From contig JAOZHZ010000025.1 in the NCBI GenBank assembly GCA_026014615.1, positions 21,378 through 85,377 of the forward strand: 64,000 nucleotides of DNA, read 5' to 3'. Positions within the stretch are counted from its first letter, which is position 1, and each line of letters starts with the position of its first letter. Both the position numbers and the translations under genes were made by a program. This DNA comes from Candidatus Bathyarchaeota archaeon. Lineage in GTDB: Archaea; Thermoproteota; Bathyarchaeia; Bathyarchaeales; Bathycorpusculaceae. A model generated the notes under the pieces. It was not told the origin of the DNA, did no database searches, and saw only the letters and a list, made by a program, of their open reading frames with translations. This document shows, in pieces, positions 46,554 to 56,200 of this stretch.

Positions 46554-47249
46554 ATGGTTGTGGCAGGAAAAATCTTCAAACTATCGCAACCACTGTCCAC
46601 AGTTGACGTCGCGGCTAAACTCAACGGCTACCACATCGAGGAGGATTACGAGGAAGGCGACTACAAATTCGGTCTCGTCAGTGAAGTCACCGCCCTCACG
46701 CCTAAACCTGACCTGCTCACCGGCGTCTACAGCAGCGACTACGTCATCCACGTTTTCCACCGTGGCACAAGCGCCCCACTTCCCCGCACCGTCGAAGCAA
46801 TGTTCAGCTTCGCACATTTGGGGGACACGACTTTTTTGGCGGTAGTTGAACGCAAACGCACAGCAAATCTTGTAGCCAATAAACTTAGCTCAATCCTTTT
46901 CGGCAAAGCAGGCGTCATAGTCAACGCCCGAATAACACCCCAAACCCTGAAGGCTTTTCACGATAAGAACCCTGAAGAAACCAAAATCACCTTCTTTGAC
47001 GACGTAGACATCCCCAACGTGGACAAACTCAGCCTGTACGGTCCTGACTTGAATAATACGTCGCTGTTTGAGGACTACATGAAGCACGGCAACCTCTGGT
47101 ACGTCGTGGGACGCTCAAAAGAAACAGGCTATGTGGTGGGCATCACAAGAGACGCGTCAGTGACGATTTTTAATTTAGCTGATAAAAGCAAATATTTGGA
47201 GTATCTTGCCAAGGAGATTTACTCCATGATTTTGGAAAGCTCCAAATAA
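46554..47249 (+). CDS. Conserved-looking protein of unknown function
   Basis: 231 residues. It is alpha/beta, with a beta-rich N-terminal half (YKFGLVSEVTALTPKPDLLT, SSDYVIHVFHRGT) and a C-terminal part (NLWYVVGRSKETGYVVGITR). It has no membrane segment, signal or known motif. It is divergent from the glucan phosphorylase gene with 163 bases between. Codon use looks normal and the frame is clean, so it is a real gene; function not recognised. Confidence 0.7.
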   Translation: MVVAGKIFKLSQPLSTVDVAAKLNGYHIEEDYEEGDYKFGLVSEVTALTPKPDLLTGVYSSDYVIHVFHRGTSAPLPRTVEAMFSFAHLGDTTFLAVVERKRTANLVANKLSSILFGKAGVIVNARITPQTLKAFHDKNPEETKITFFDDVDIPNVDKLSLYGPDLNNTSLFEDYMKHGNLWYVVGRSKETGYVVGITRDASVTIFNLADKSKYLEYLAKEIYSMILESSK

Positions 47250-47313
47250 CTTGCGGCTTGTCCAGCAAGCATTAACGAAACTTGCTGCTCAAGTTTTGGC
47301 TAACCGTTTTCCC

Positions 47314-47856
47314 TTAAAAATTAGTTGGTCCAAGGTCTATGTTCATGTTTTTTATTAGCCGTTTCAGGTCTTGGGTGCTTATCCACTCCGCTCGGAGGTA
47401 ATCCATTATCTGCTCATTACTCAGCCCAAGGCGCTTGGCTTCCAGTACCGTGTAGCGGTAAGCTTCCACTTCAGTGGGTCTATCTACATACTCGTATCGT
47501 GGGTCGAAAAGGTCTCTGCCGTCCAGCCACTGCCTCACATGGCACAACTCATGCACCACGTCTAAGTAAATTTCGGTTTTGTCGCCGCTGTTTAAGTAAC
47601 GCTCGTTCACCATCAAATGTCCGTCTTTGTTGTCTACGCCCATGTAGCCAAACCAGACAAACTCTACCTTCAAATTCGCAAGAACCTCCTCGGTTTTGTC
47701 CCCAAACAGACATTTCACAGCGTCAACTTTTTCAAAGCCCTTAAAGTAATCCATGAACATGTACGCCGAGGTAGAACCAAAAATCAGCTTTGTCAAGTGA
47801 AGCTGCCTAAACAAGGGAAGAAGCCTCAACGCCACATACTCAAACGGATTCACCAC
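47314..47856 (-). CDS. HExxH zinc metalloprotease-like protein
   Basis: 180 residues. The zinc motif is VHELCHVRQW (HExxH, residues ~97-106), with a further Glu in RPTEVEAYRYTVLEAK about 25 residues later, as in gluzincins. The N-terminal part has an IFGSTSAYMFMDYFKGFEKV segment. It is small for a protease and resembles M48/ImmA-like minimal metallopeptidase domains. It is the last of a three-gene operon, nine bases after the preceding gene. The substrate is unknown; the operon partner at 47866 is a candidate. Confidence 0.65.
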   Translation of the reverse strand: MVNPFEYVALRLLPLFRQLHLTKLIFGSTSAYMFMDYFKGFEKVDAVKCLFGDKTEEVLANLKVEFVWFGYMGVDNKDGHLMVNERYLNSGDKTEIYLDVVHELCHVRQWLDGRDLFDPRYEYVDRPTEVEAYRYTVLEAKRLGLSNEQIMDYLRAEWISTQDLKRLIKNMNIDLGPTNF

Positions 47857-47865
47857 ACTGCACTC

Positions 47866-49227
47866 CTAGCCGATGTTTGCGAGGTACTCGATTTTCATGC
47901 CCATCCGCGCCAAATCCCCAAGGTCCTTCACACAGCCGATGCTTGCATCTATGTTACGGTGTACCGGATGAACCCACATGCCGCTCGGAACCAAATTCAA
48001 ATGCAAAGGCACATCCACACGGGCATCGTACTTCTTTTGTAGCCCTTTTAGCAGTTTGCCTTTTCTGCAGGCGCTCCGAATACTATTGTAGCTTTCCAAC
48101 AGTTTTGGTGCCCCAAACGCGCCCACGCCATGCCACAGTGCCGCATCTTCAGGTGACCCCATCGAGTACAAGAAAAACTGAGGCGACGAAGGCGTCTCCG
48201 AATACACGTAGTTGGAGAGTTTTTCGGCGTTAACTGTGAAGCTGTCTTGGCATTTGGCTACGCTGACGTCTTTTGGGTCTACATCGTTGGGGTAAAGCAG
48301 CGTGTCTTTGTACTTCACCGTCACTCTTTCGAATTTTGAATCGTCAAAGTAGATTTTGCCCCTTGCAGCCCGCTTCGAACCGTAACCATTAGACGAATGC
48401 GGCACCGTCAAAAGCGTGGTTCGTTTGCTTATGCTTCTGCCCATGCATTCGTAGGCTTGCTCCACGGACTCGTAGTCCTTATGGGTTTCACTTATAATGT
48501 GGTGCAGTAAGCCGTCTTTGTTTTCGTTTTGCAAAGTCGTCAACGGCAAACGCAGGGAAGGCAAAAACAAGTCCATGCCAAAAAAATCCGTGTAATGCAC
48601 CAGTTGAGCATATTTTACGGAATCCACAAAATCCAAGTACGACCCATCTGAAGCGCCGAGCAGTTCTCGGATGAGCTCGATTTCTACAGGGCAAATTAGG
48701 GTTCCTGCGTATTTAGTGGCGAATTGTTCGTCAATCTTTAGTTCCTGTGTGTTCACGTTTGCAACTGGGAACGCGCTTTGTCCGCTTTCTACAATTGATG
48801 TTTTCAGCGGGTTCATGCTGTACCTGTCAGGTTCCACATCATCCGTGTTCAGCAGGAACCCCACGATTTTTCCTTCCTTGGGTTTCTTAAGCAACTCACA
48901 CAACTGCCCAACGTCAGCCGCTTCGGGTTCACGTAAGCCGTTTTCGTAATAGTAGTTGCCGCAGACTTCAAGCAGCCGCGTGCCGATGATGCCTTGAGCT
49001 TCCTCAACGGTCAAATGCGGATTCGTGTACTCCACTGAACCGCGCAAAAAGAAGTGGTTGCCGTCAAAAGCTTCGTTAACGCGTTGATTATTCTTGAACT
49101 TGAAGAAAGAGACTGAACGTCTTTTTTCTGGGTTGAACTCTTGAACTTTTTCTACCAAGGTTTTGATGCTTATCCATGAGTCGCGCAGAAAATTCTCTAC
49201 TAAGATGCGACAAAAATCATTAGACAT
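47866..49227 (-). CDS. Large protein of unknown function
   Basis: 453 residues with no signal peptide or membrane helix. It contains stretches such as FFKFKNNQRVNEAFDGNHFF, GIIGTRLLEVCGNYYYENGL and PLHLNLVPSGMWVHPVHRNI; no catalytic motif or family is recognised. It is flanked in the same operon by a GNAT acetyltransferase (7 bases upstream) and an HExxH protein (9 bases downstream). The compact layout suggests a pathway or a modification/cleavage system, but this is inference. Confidence 0.7.
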   Translation of the reverse strand: MSNDFCRILVENFLRDSWISIKTLVEKVQEFNPEKRRSVSFFKFKNNQRVNEAFDGNHFFLRGSVEYTNPHLTVEEAQGIIGTRLLEVCGNYYYENGLREPEAADVGQLCELLKKPKEGKIVGFLLNTDDVEPDRYSMNPLKTSIVESGQSAFPVANVNTQELKIDEQFATKYAGTLICPVEIELIRELLGASDGSYLDFVDSVKYAQLVHYTDFFGMDLFLPSLRLPLTTLQNENKDGLLHHIISETHKDYESVEQAYECMGRSISKRTTLLTVPHSSNGYGSKRAARGKIYFDDSKFERVTVKYKDTLLYPNDVDPKDVSVAKCQDSFTVNAEKLSNYVYSETPSSPQFFLYSMGSPEDAALWHGVGAFGAPKLLESYNSIRSACRKGKLLKGLQKKYDARVDVPLHLNLVPSGMWVHPVHRNIDASIGCVKDLGDLARMGMKIEYLANIG

Positions 49228-49234
49228 GAAGGTT

Positions 49235-50080
49235 TTATCCTCTTTCCAAAGATTCAGGGATATGTATGCAATCTTGAAGGGAAGGGGAACCTAAAAACAT
49301 TCTCAATAACCCAAACTCTTCTCTGAAGCCAGATTCACGGGCGACGTTTATGAGGGCAGTTTCTGCAGCGGGCAAGTATATGTAAGCTTCAACGCCTTCA
49401 AGCTTGCTTAGAAGTGTCCTAAGTAGGGCGGTAGCCGTTTCGCCGCTGTTTTTTTGACAGAATAGCGGTCCCACTTCGGCTGTTTCTCCGTATACTTTAG
49501 CAGCCCCATAACCAACAAGTTCAGAGCCATCGTATGCTATGTAGCCGAGGTTAGCGGGGTTTTGCAGACTTAGTTCAAGAAGCTTTTTTCTGGAACCCCC
49601 AAAACATCGACCATCAAACTCTGCTACCGTGGGTATGTCTTGAGGCTTGATGGCTCTCAGGTTTGCATCTTGAAAAGAAAACGAAGAAACAGAGTCTGCC
49701 TTCAAAACCACAAATTCAGCGTCACTTTCGAATCCCAGTTCACCATAAAATTTCTTCAAGTGCGGGTAAGCGTAAAGTCCGATGTTCGTTGCGCCTGCAT
49801 TTTTCAGGTAATTCACTGCGTGGTTCACAAGAGTTGCTCCCGCACCTCTCCGTCTGTGGGCTTCTTTTACTACAAGGTTGCCAAACCACCCAACCTGCCC
49901 ATAGCTGATGCATGTCGCTACGCCGACCAGTTTCGAGTCCTCCCGCAAAACCAAGCAGCCCTCTGGTTCAAGAGACCTGTTGAATGCGTAGTCTTCGGGT
50001 GTCATGTGCCAGTTCATGGTGTTGGCAAGCTCAACGGCGAACGGAAAATCCTTTGGCTCCATTTTTTGAATTTGTAACAT
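49235..50080 (-). CDS. GNAT-family N-acetyltransferase, double domain
   Basis: About 281 residues from the ATG at 50080, chosen because GGGTGGC precedes it; the frame extends to 50128. The first GNAT domain has GWFGNLVVKEAHRRRGAGAT (acetyl-CoA loop RRRGAGAT), then NIGLYAYPHLKKFYGELGF. The C-terminal half resembles a second, degenerate GNAT fold (GYIAYDGSELVGYGAAKVYG), as in YitH-like proteins. The acceptor substrate is unknown. First gene of the three-gene operon. Confidence 0.82.
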   Translation of the reverse strand: MLQIQKMEPKDFPFAVELANTMNWHMTPEDYAFNRSLEPEGCLVLREDSKLVGVATCISYGQVGWFGNLVVKEAHRRRGAGATLVNHAVNYLKNAGATNIGLYAYPHLKKFYGELGFESDAEFVVLKADSVSSFSFQDANLRAIKPQDIPTVAEFDGRCFGGSRKKLLELSLQNPANLGYIAYDGSELVGYGAAKVYGETAEVGPLFCQKNSGETATALLRTLLSKLEGVEAYIYLPAAETALINVARESGFREEFGLLRMFLGSPSLQDCIHIPESLERG

Positions 50081-50245
50081 GCATGCCACCCTTAAACATG
50101 AAGATGTCAGCGTTAAATAAAAATGCAAATCCGCTTTTTTCTAAGAACTGAATTTGTTTGTTTTCTGTAGTGTTACTTATAGTCGGTGTTCTCCTTAAAT
50201 AATCTAAACGCCACTTGAGGTCTAGTAAGTATCAAGTGAAGCATC

Positions 50246-50632
50246 ATGGAGCCCAAAATCGTTAAAGCTGACTCATTAAAAGAGTACTTAACCCCTGAAC
50301 GGTGTTACATTTTTGAGAACTGGGGTTTGGTTTCCGCAAGAGACAAAAACGTGTCGATTGCCCGCGCCCGAGTCGAATCCGGCGTCACCACAAAGCCGCA
50401 TCATTTGGACGGTGTACAAGAAATCTACTTAATTGCGCAGGGAAAAGGCAAAGTGTACGTAGGTAACTTGGAACCTACCGAGGTATCTGTTGGAGACTTT
50501 GTCGTCATCCCCCCTGAGACTTCGCAGAGTATAACCAACATCGGCGAAGAAGACCTGATATTCTACTGTGTCTGCACGCCAGCGTTCACAGAAAGCTGCT
50601 ACCACGACGAAGAAGCAGAGAAAACGCCTTGA
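50246..50632 (+). CDS. Cupin-domain protein
   Basis: 128 residues. Cupin motif 1 is TTKPHHLDGVQEIYLIAQGK, with metal-binding His-His and Glu; motif 2 lies in VGDFVVIPPETSQSITNIGE, where a His is replaced by Gln/Ser. Small single-domain cupins may be metal enzymes or binding proteins; the ligand is unknown. A single-gene unit. Confidence 0.82.
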   Translation: MEPKIVKADSLKEYLTPERCYIFENWGLVSARDKNVSIARARVESGVTTKPHHLDGVQEIYLIAQGKGKVYVGNLEPTEVSVGDFVVIPPETSQSITNIGEEDLIFYCVCTPAFTESCYHDEEAEKTP

Positions 50633-50691
50633 AGAAAACTGGAAACCGCAGTAAATTCCATTAATATCCTGCTATAGGGTAGCTCCGCTTG

Positions 50692-50850
50692 TTATTCGCC
50701 TCTTGTGTCGTTTCGGTTACATTCAGCTTTTGGTCTGTACTCTCGTTTTCTGGTCCTTTGTTTGTGATGTTTTTCGCATTCTTTTATGCGGACTAACATC
50801 CACTCGTTTTCCTCGTAGACGCATCCGCAAAGCAAAGTTTTAACTACCAT
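50692..50850 (-). CDS. Small Cys/His-rich protein (52 residues)
   Basis: The ATG at 50850 opens MVVKTLLCGCVYEENEWMLV, followed by RIKECEKHHKQRTRKR, to a TAA at 50692. The CxC ... CxxHH arrangement can bind one zinc, and the C-terminus is basic, so nucleic-acid binding is plausible. Coding appearance is good for its size, and I believe similar small proteins occur in related archaea, though this cannot be checked here. It is divergent from the Old Yellow Enzyme gene. Confidence 0.55.
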   Translation of the reverse strand: MVVKTLLCGCVYEENEWMLVRIKECEKHHKQRTRKREYRPKAECNRNDTRGE

Positions 50851-50960
50851 AGATATCCGTCCACATGGACGCTCTCCTATTGAAAATGAAGTATTGTTTG
50901 TTGTTAATCTTAGTAGCGGTTTTGTGTTATGTTCTTATAGCGCTAAAACACGTGATAACG

Positions 50961-51947
50961 GCAATGGTGGCGCATTTGGCTGGACTCACTGATCCTTTGC
51001 AAGTGAAGGGCACAACTTTGAGAAACCGCATTGTTATGCCTCCGATGCAGAGCGGGCGAGCCAGTTTTGAAGGCGCCGTAACGAACCGACTGATTAACTT
51101 CTACGTACGACGCTCTGTTGCTACAGGGTTGCCCATTGTGGAGCACGCCTACGTTTCCTTGAAAGGGCGGCTGAGCCTTAAGCAACTGGGCATCTACGAC
51201 GACTGCTTAATCGATGGCTTCGAAAAGCTTGCCAGCGCTATTCATTCTGTGGGCGCACCAGCTGTTTTGCAGATTACCCATGCAGGATGCGTCACAAACA
51301 AACATGTAATCAATGCTCAGCCAGCGGGACCTTCAGCAAGCGGCAAAGCCCGTGCACTGGAAAAAAGCGAACTGGACGAAATCGCGGAGGAATTTGCTTT
51401 GGCTGCGGAACGCGCGGTAAAGGCAGGATTTGATGGTGTAGAACTTCACGGTGCTCACGGCTACTTGCTTTGCCAGTTCCTGTCGCCTTTGCTGAACAAG
51501 CGCACCGACGAGTTTGGCGGACAATTAGAGGGCAGGATGCAGTTTCCACTGTTAGTCACCAAAAGGGTTCGTGAAGTCCTCAAAGAAAAGGTGTTACTGT
51601 ACAGGGTGGGCGCGGACGATTTAGCCCCCAACGGAACCTGCGTGGAGGACGCGGCTGTTTTCGCTGTCAAACTGGAGCAGGCAGGCGTAGACATAATCGA
51701 TGTGTCGGGCGGTATGTGCGGAGCCGAACCCAAACAGCTACGTCACGTCACAGGTTACTTCATTCCACAGGCAAACGCCATCAAAAAAGCCGTCAACGTG
51801 CCCGTCATCGGGGTAGGCGGCATCACCGAGGCAGAGTACGCGGACAAGTTAGTGCAGGATAACACAGTTGATTTGGTGGCGGTGGGCAGAGCAATGCTGT
51901 CTGATGCACAATGGTCAGAAAAAGCCCTAGAAACGCTCAAAAACTAG
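50961..51947 (+). CDS. Old Yellow Enzyme-family NADH:flavin oxidoreductase
   Basis: About 328 residues from the ATG at 50961, which puts LTDPLQVKGTTLRNRIVMPP seven residues from the start, as usual for the family. The frame also opens at 50865 with a 30-residue hydrophobic extension that could be a membrane anchor. FMN-barrel motifs: ITHAGCVTNK, AGFDGVELHGAHGYLLCQFL, NKRTDEFGG, VDIIDVSGG, VPVIGVGGITEAEYA, VDLVAVGRAMLSD. There is no C-terminal Fe-S/FAD extension, so it is the short form. It reduces enones or similar substrates with NAD(P)H; the true substrate is unknown. Confidence 0.88.
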   Translation, partial: AMVAHLAGLTDPLQVKGTTLRNRIVMPPMQSGRASFEGAVTNRLINFYVRRSVATGLPIVEHAYVSLKGRLSLKQLGIYDDCLIDGFEKLASAIHSVGAPAVLQITHAGCVTNKHVINAQPAGPSASGKARALEKSELDEIAEEFALAAERAVKAGFDGVELHGAHGYLLCQFLSPLLNKRTDEFGGQLEGRMQFPLLVTKRVREVLKEKVLLYRVGADDLAPNGTCVEDAAVFAVKLEQAGVDIIDVSGGMCGAEPKQLRHVTGYFIPQANAIKKAVNVPVIGVGGITEAEYADKLVQDNTVDLVAVGRAMLSDAQWSEKALETLKN

Positions 51948-51948
51948 C

Positions 51949-51984
51949 GGACGGAGCGGGATTTGAACACCCAGCTTCAACGTT
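51949..51984 (-). other. tRNA 3'-end-like fragment
   Basis: On the minus strand it reads GTTCAAATCCCGCTCCGTCC then GC, like a T-loop and acceptor 3' strand. The T stem pairs poorly and no 5' half or anticodon arm is found in 51985-52036. It may be a remnant of an attachment site or a decayed tRNA. Confidence 0.35.
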
Positions 51985-52036
51985 ACAACCTCTAACAAAC
52001 ACAAACCTACGCATACAGCAACAGACATTTTGAAAA

Positions 52037-52924
52037 TCAATTCTTTAGTTCTGCATCTGCGGGAAATGCATCACCCAGCAATTGGCGCCATCTGTCAATG
52101 GACATCACTTTGCTTTCTGCTTCGACTGCTTGGTGGCTTAAAATCCATGACCGGTGAACCTCGTCCATGAAGCTGCAGAAATCAATGTATGCCCAATTCT
52201 TTGCCACGTTTACGTCTGGTGCCCCGATTTCTCGGATAAACGGTGATGACTCATGGTTTTCTCTAAACTGTTTGTATTTGTTGTGGGTGTACCACAAAAA
52301 GCCCTCTATGGCTTTGGGAACCGAAGTTAACATTGAATTTGCTGCGTAATCGTAAACTATGCATTCAAGCAGGAACGATTTGGGTTTCCAGACGTCAGCC
52401 ATTTTGTGGTCTCGCCACCACTTCAGTACCCTAACAAGCGGTCTGTATAGTCCATTCTTTTGTGTGTCCATGGCGACGCTTAGCTGAATGTGCCTGTGAG
52501 CATTAGAGTGGACCCAATTATGTGCGGTGTGGTCAGGGATTCTTAAGAACGTACGTTCCTCCGTGATTGCAGGAGTAATATCCAGCTCCACCAAGCTTAA
52601 CGGAATACGGATTGAACTGTTTTGGGCAGTTACCGTTTTGTAACCTTTTGAGAGGATCCGTTTTAGCTGGAAAAGAGAAAGATGGGGCTCCCACAAGCTT
52701 CTACTGTAATTTGCGGCAACGATAACATCAGCGATCTTGGTTGACTGGATGGCGGTGCCTCGACCGTAAGAACCAGACAGAAACGACCCTTGAAAGTAAT
52801 CTGCGTACTCACCTTCTTGCAGCCTCGAGCGGAGGGCAGCGTACCCAGTTGATACTTCATTTTTTTGGTCATTTGTGGGCTCAATGTTGGCGAGAAAGGT
52901 TTGGAAATGGACTGGGAGTTCCAT
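52037..52924 (-). CDS. CD-NTase/SMODS-like nucleotidyltransferase
   Basis: 295 residues. The oligoadenylate-synthase-like fold is indicated by GSFLSGSYGRGTAI (residues ~46-60), a later acidic site VELDITPAI, VLKWWRDHK and KSFLLECIVYDYAANSM. Where the family has DxD after the GS motif, only one acidic residue is seen (TKIADVIVA), so activity is doubtful. CD-NTases make cyclic oligonucleotide signals in CBASS immunity. No CBASS effector, E1/E2 or JAB gene is adjacent. Start at the ATG at 52924, preceded by a TTG. It could be an altered enzyme or a non-CBASS relative. Confidence 0.72.
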   Translation of the reverse strand: MELPVHFQTFLANIEPTNDQKNEVSTGYAALRSRLQEGEYADYFQGSFLSGSYGRGTAIQSTKIADVIVAANYSRSLWEPHLSLFQLKRILSKGYKTVTAQNSSIRIPLSLVELDITPAITEERTFLRIPDHTAHNWVHSNAHRHIQLSVAMDTQKNGLYRPLVRVLKWWRDHKMADVWKPKSFLLECIVYDYAANSMLTSVPKAIEGFLWYTHNKYKQFRENHESSPFIREIGAPDVNVAKNWAYIDFCSFMDEVHRSWILSHQAVEAESKVMSIDRWRQLLGDAFPADAELKN

Positions 52925-53092
52925 CAAGCCACCGTTTGTTCTTTTACATTATCAGTCGGCGTAGTGTCTTCATCGCATTTCTATCTTGCGCAAATAAGTG
53001 ATTTTGCGTACGCAAGTGATTTTGAGCTGAGGGTCTCTCCAGCATTAGGCTAAACTCCATAGACAAAATAGTAGGTCATAAAAGTGGTTTGG

Positions 53093-53167
53093 TGGACCGG
53101 GCGGGATTTGAACACGCGGCTTCCGCGTTGCGAACGCGGCGATCATACCAGGCTGATCTACCGGCCC
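53093..53167 (-). tRNA. tRNA-Ala(CGC)
   Basis: A full cloverleaf: acceptor GGGCCGG/CCGGTCC with the G3:U70 pair that marks alanine tRNAs, D stem GATC/GATC, anticodon stem CCGCG/CGCGG with loop TTCGCAA (anticodon CGC), and T loop TTCAAAT with one mismatch (T:C) in the T stem. The discriminator base is A; CCA is not encoded. No intron. It lies between the CD-NTase-like gene and ileS. Confidence 0.93.
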
Positions 53168-53234
53168 ACGATGCTGCGTCTTTCTGTACTGACGTACACA
53201 CCGAAAATAAAGGGTTTTGGTTTAAAGCCGTTGC

Positions 53235-56200
53235 TTAGTGGATGTTTATCCAGATTTTTTTACCGTCCAACTCCGCTTTATGCCATTCCGCATCGATTTC
53301 GCTTTGACTGTCATGTACGTAGATTTTTTGTGTTCGTACCAGTGCAGCCATCTCCGTCAGGTACGGTTGGAGTAGTTTTTTGCTGTCTTCGTCCAGTTCC
53401 GCAATGTGGGCTGCATCCAAAACATCCGTCGGCATGTAGCCGAGTTCCTTCCGCAGCGCTTGGACGCGTCGGGCTAAGTCACGCATGAGACCTTCGCCTA
53501 GCAGTTCGTCGTCGCGTTTTCCGTTGATGAGCACGGTTATGTCGGCTTCGACGGCGGAAACCCAGCCTTCCTCTTCCGTGTGTTCCACAGTGGCGGAGGC
53601 ATATTCAGCACCTTTCACGTTTGTCATCTCCAAGAACAAGTCCTCCACGCCCTGCAAAGCACGAGTAACCTTTTCTGGAGCAACCACGACCACGGTTCGC
53701 AGAGGCCATCGCCGCTTGAGTTTGGCGGTTTGCCGCGCCGCATTGACCAAGGAAACCACCTCAAACAACGTGTCAAAATCCGCTTCCACTGAGGGGTTGC
53801 GTAGTTCAGGGTTGGCTTGGGGCCATTTGTCAAGGTTCACTGATTCGGGTAGTGTGGGGTTGAGTTTGCGGTAGACCTTCTGGTATAGGGCTTCGCTGAC
53901 GTAGGGTGTGACGGGGTTAAACATTAGCGTAATTGTCTTTAGCGCTTCGTGGAGGACGGCGTAGATTGCTTGTCGTCTTTGGCGGGTTTCGGGCTCGTCG
54001 GTCCAGAGTTCCTTGCGAATCATAGGCACATATAGCCTGCTTAGGGTATCGATGACGAAGTCTTCCAGAATCGCCACGGCAGCGTTGAATTGGCATGCCT
54101 CCAGCTTCTGGTCGTACTCCCCGATTTTTGCTTGCAGTTTGGAGAGGAGCCATCGGTCAGGGTTCTGTAGCAAGCCGTTGTCCTGCGCCCATTGTACGGT
54201 GTACTTGGTGGGTGTGAACTTGTCGAACTCGGCGTTTTGCAGGAAGAAGCGGCTGAGGTGGTAGAGGGTGCTGATGATTTGGTAGGTGCGTTTGCTGAGT
54301 TCTTTGAGGTCAAAGTTCATGAAGTCTATAGGGCTGCATTTGCGCATCATGTAGAACCTGCTCAAATCCGAGCTGGTCGTCTCGAGGAGCTTGTTGGTTT
54401 CCACCACGTTTCCGAGGCTTTTGCTCATTTTGCGTCCTTTGGCGTCTTGGGTTAAGCCTTGGAACAGGAACGCCTTGTAGGGTGCTTCTGCTTTGCCCGT
54501 GAGGATGACGTATTCGAGCAGCAACGAGTTTGCCCACCCGCGGGTTTGGTCGATGCCTTCAGTCAGAAATGCGGTGGGCACGTATTTTTCGACTTGCTCG
54601 TCGGTGAATCGGGCGTAGTGGGAGGCGCCGCTGTTGTGCCAAGTGTCCAACACGAAGTCGTCTCGCCACATGACGCCGCCGCATTTGCTGCATTTGAGGG
54701 TGACGCGGTCAACCCACGGCTTATGCAACTCAAAGTCAGCAGGAATTTCCTCCTGTGCGGCGTTTAGGAGTTCGGCTTTGCTGCCGATGACGCGTTTTTC
54801 GCCGCAGTTCCAGCACGTCCAAACAGGCAGCGGTGTGCCCCAGATGCGTTCCCTGCTGATACACCATGGCTTGGCTTCTTTAAGGAAGGCAAAGAAGCGG
54901 TTTTTGGGTTCCTCGTAGAAGTACTGTACTTTGTCGGCGGCTTCGAGGACTTTGGCGTTGATTTTGTCTGTGCGTAGGAAGTATTCTTTGCGGGCTATCC
55001 AGACCAGTTTGTGGTGGCTGCGCCAGCAGGTGGGGTCTTCGTGTTTGATGCGTTTGACTTTGACGTAGGCGTTTCTTTTCTTTAGTTCCTCGACGACCTG
55101 CATGTCGGTGTCTCGAGCGAAGGTGCCTTCGAATGCGCCTGCGTCTTTGGTGAATCTGACTTCGTCGTCGTAGGGCGCAAAGATGGGGACTCCGCGGCGG
55201 TTTGCTGCCCAGAAGTCATCTTCGCCGTTGCCCGGGGACAAGTGCACGACGCCTGTGGCAGTGTCTACGTCGACGAAGTCTTCGCCGATGACATGGTGAA
55301 CCAGCGGATGCTTAGTTTCCAGTTCCGCCTGTTTGGGGATTATGTCTTTGAGGGGGTACTCGTAGGCGGTTCCTTCAAGTTTTTCACCCACAACCGTCTG
55401 GGTCACCTCGTAGTTTTTGATGTCGAGCTCCGCCATGACGGGTTCGACGCGTTGTTTAACCATTATCCACGTTTCGTTGTCGACTTTGACTTTGACGTAT
55501 TCGGCTTTGGGCTGAACCGCCAGCATCGTGTCGGTGATTATTGTGAAGGGCATGGTTGTCCAGACGAGGAAGTACTCGTTTTCGGTTCCTGCTACTTTGA
55601 ATTTGAAGTACAGGGAGGGGTCTTCGACTTCTTTGTAGCTGCCTTCATAGCCGACTTCGGCGCTGCTCAGGCTGGTTTGACATCCTGGGCAGTAGGCGAC
55701 TACGTAGTGTCCTTCTTCGAGCAGGTTTTGGTCCCATGCGCGTTTGAGAATTTGCCATTCCCTCTCGATGTACTCGTCCTTGTAAGTCCAGTACGCTTTT
55801 TCTTGATTAATCGCAATGCCTAATCGAGTGTCGGCTTCTAGCCACATTTGGTGGTAGCGCATGATGGCTTTTTTGCATTCTTCGATGAAGCTTTCCATTC
55901 CGACGCGTTCGAGCAGTTCACGTTTACCCATCTTAACGCCAAGCAGTTTTTCGACTTCGAGTTCGACGGGTAAGCCTTGGCAGTCCCAGCCCGCCCAGAA
56001 CGGCATGTAGTACCCCTGCATGGTGCGCCACCTGTAACGGATGTCCTTCATGATTCTGCCTCGTGCGTGCCCAATGTGCGGAATCCCATTCAACGTTGGT
56101 GGTCCTTCGACGTAGCCTAAGTTGCCTTTGTTGGGTTCGTGCTCCCGCTGTTCCAGTTTCTCGCGGATTTTGTTTGTTTGCCAGAATTCGCGGATTTCTT

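Noticed and set aside
51949..51984. Complete tRNA at this site
   Set aside because: Only the 3' part resembles a tRNA; no anticodon arm or pairing acceptor 5' strand was found.
53917..55823. Frames opposite ileS, one of 193 residues
   Set aside because: Shadows of a highly conserved gene.
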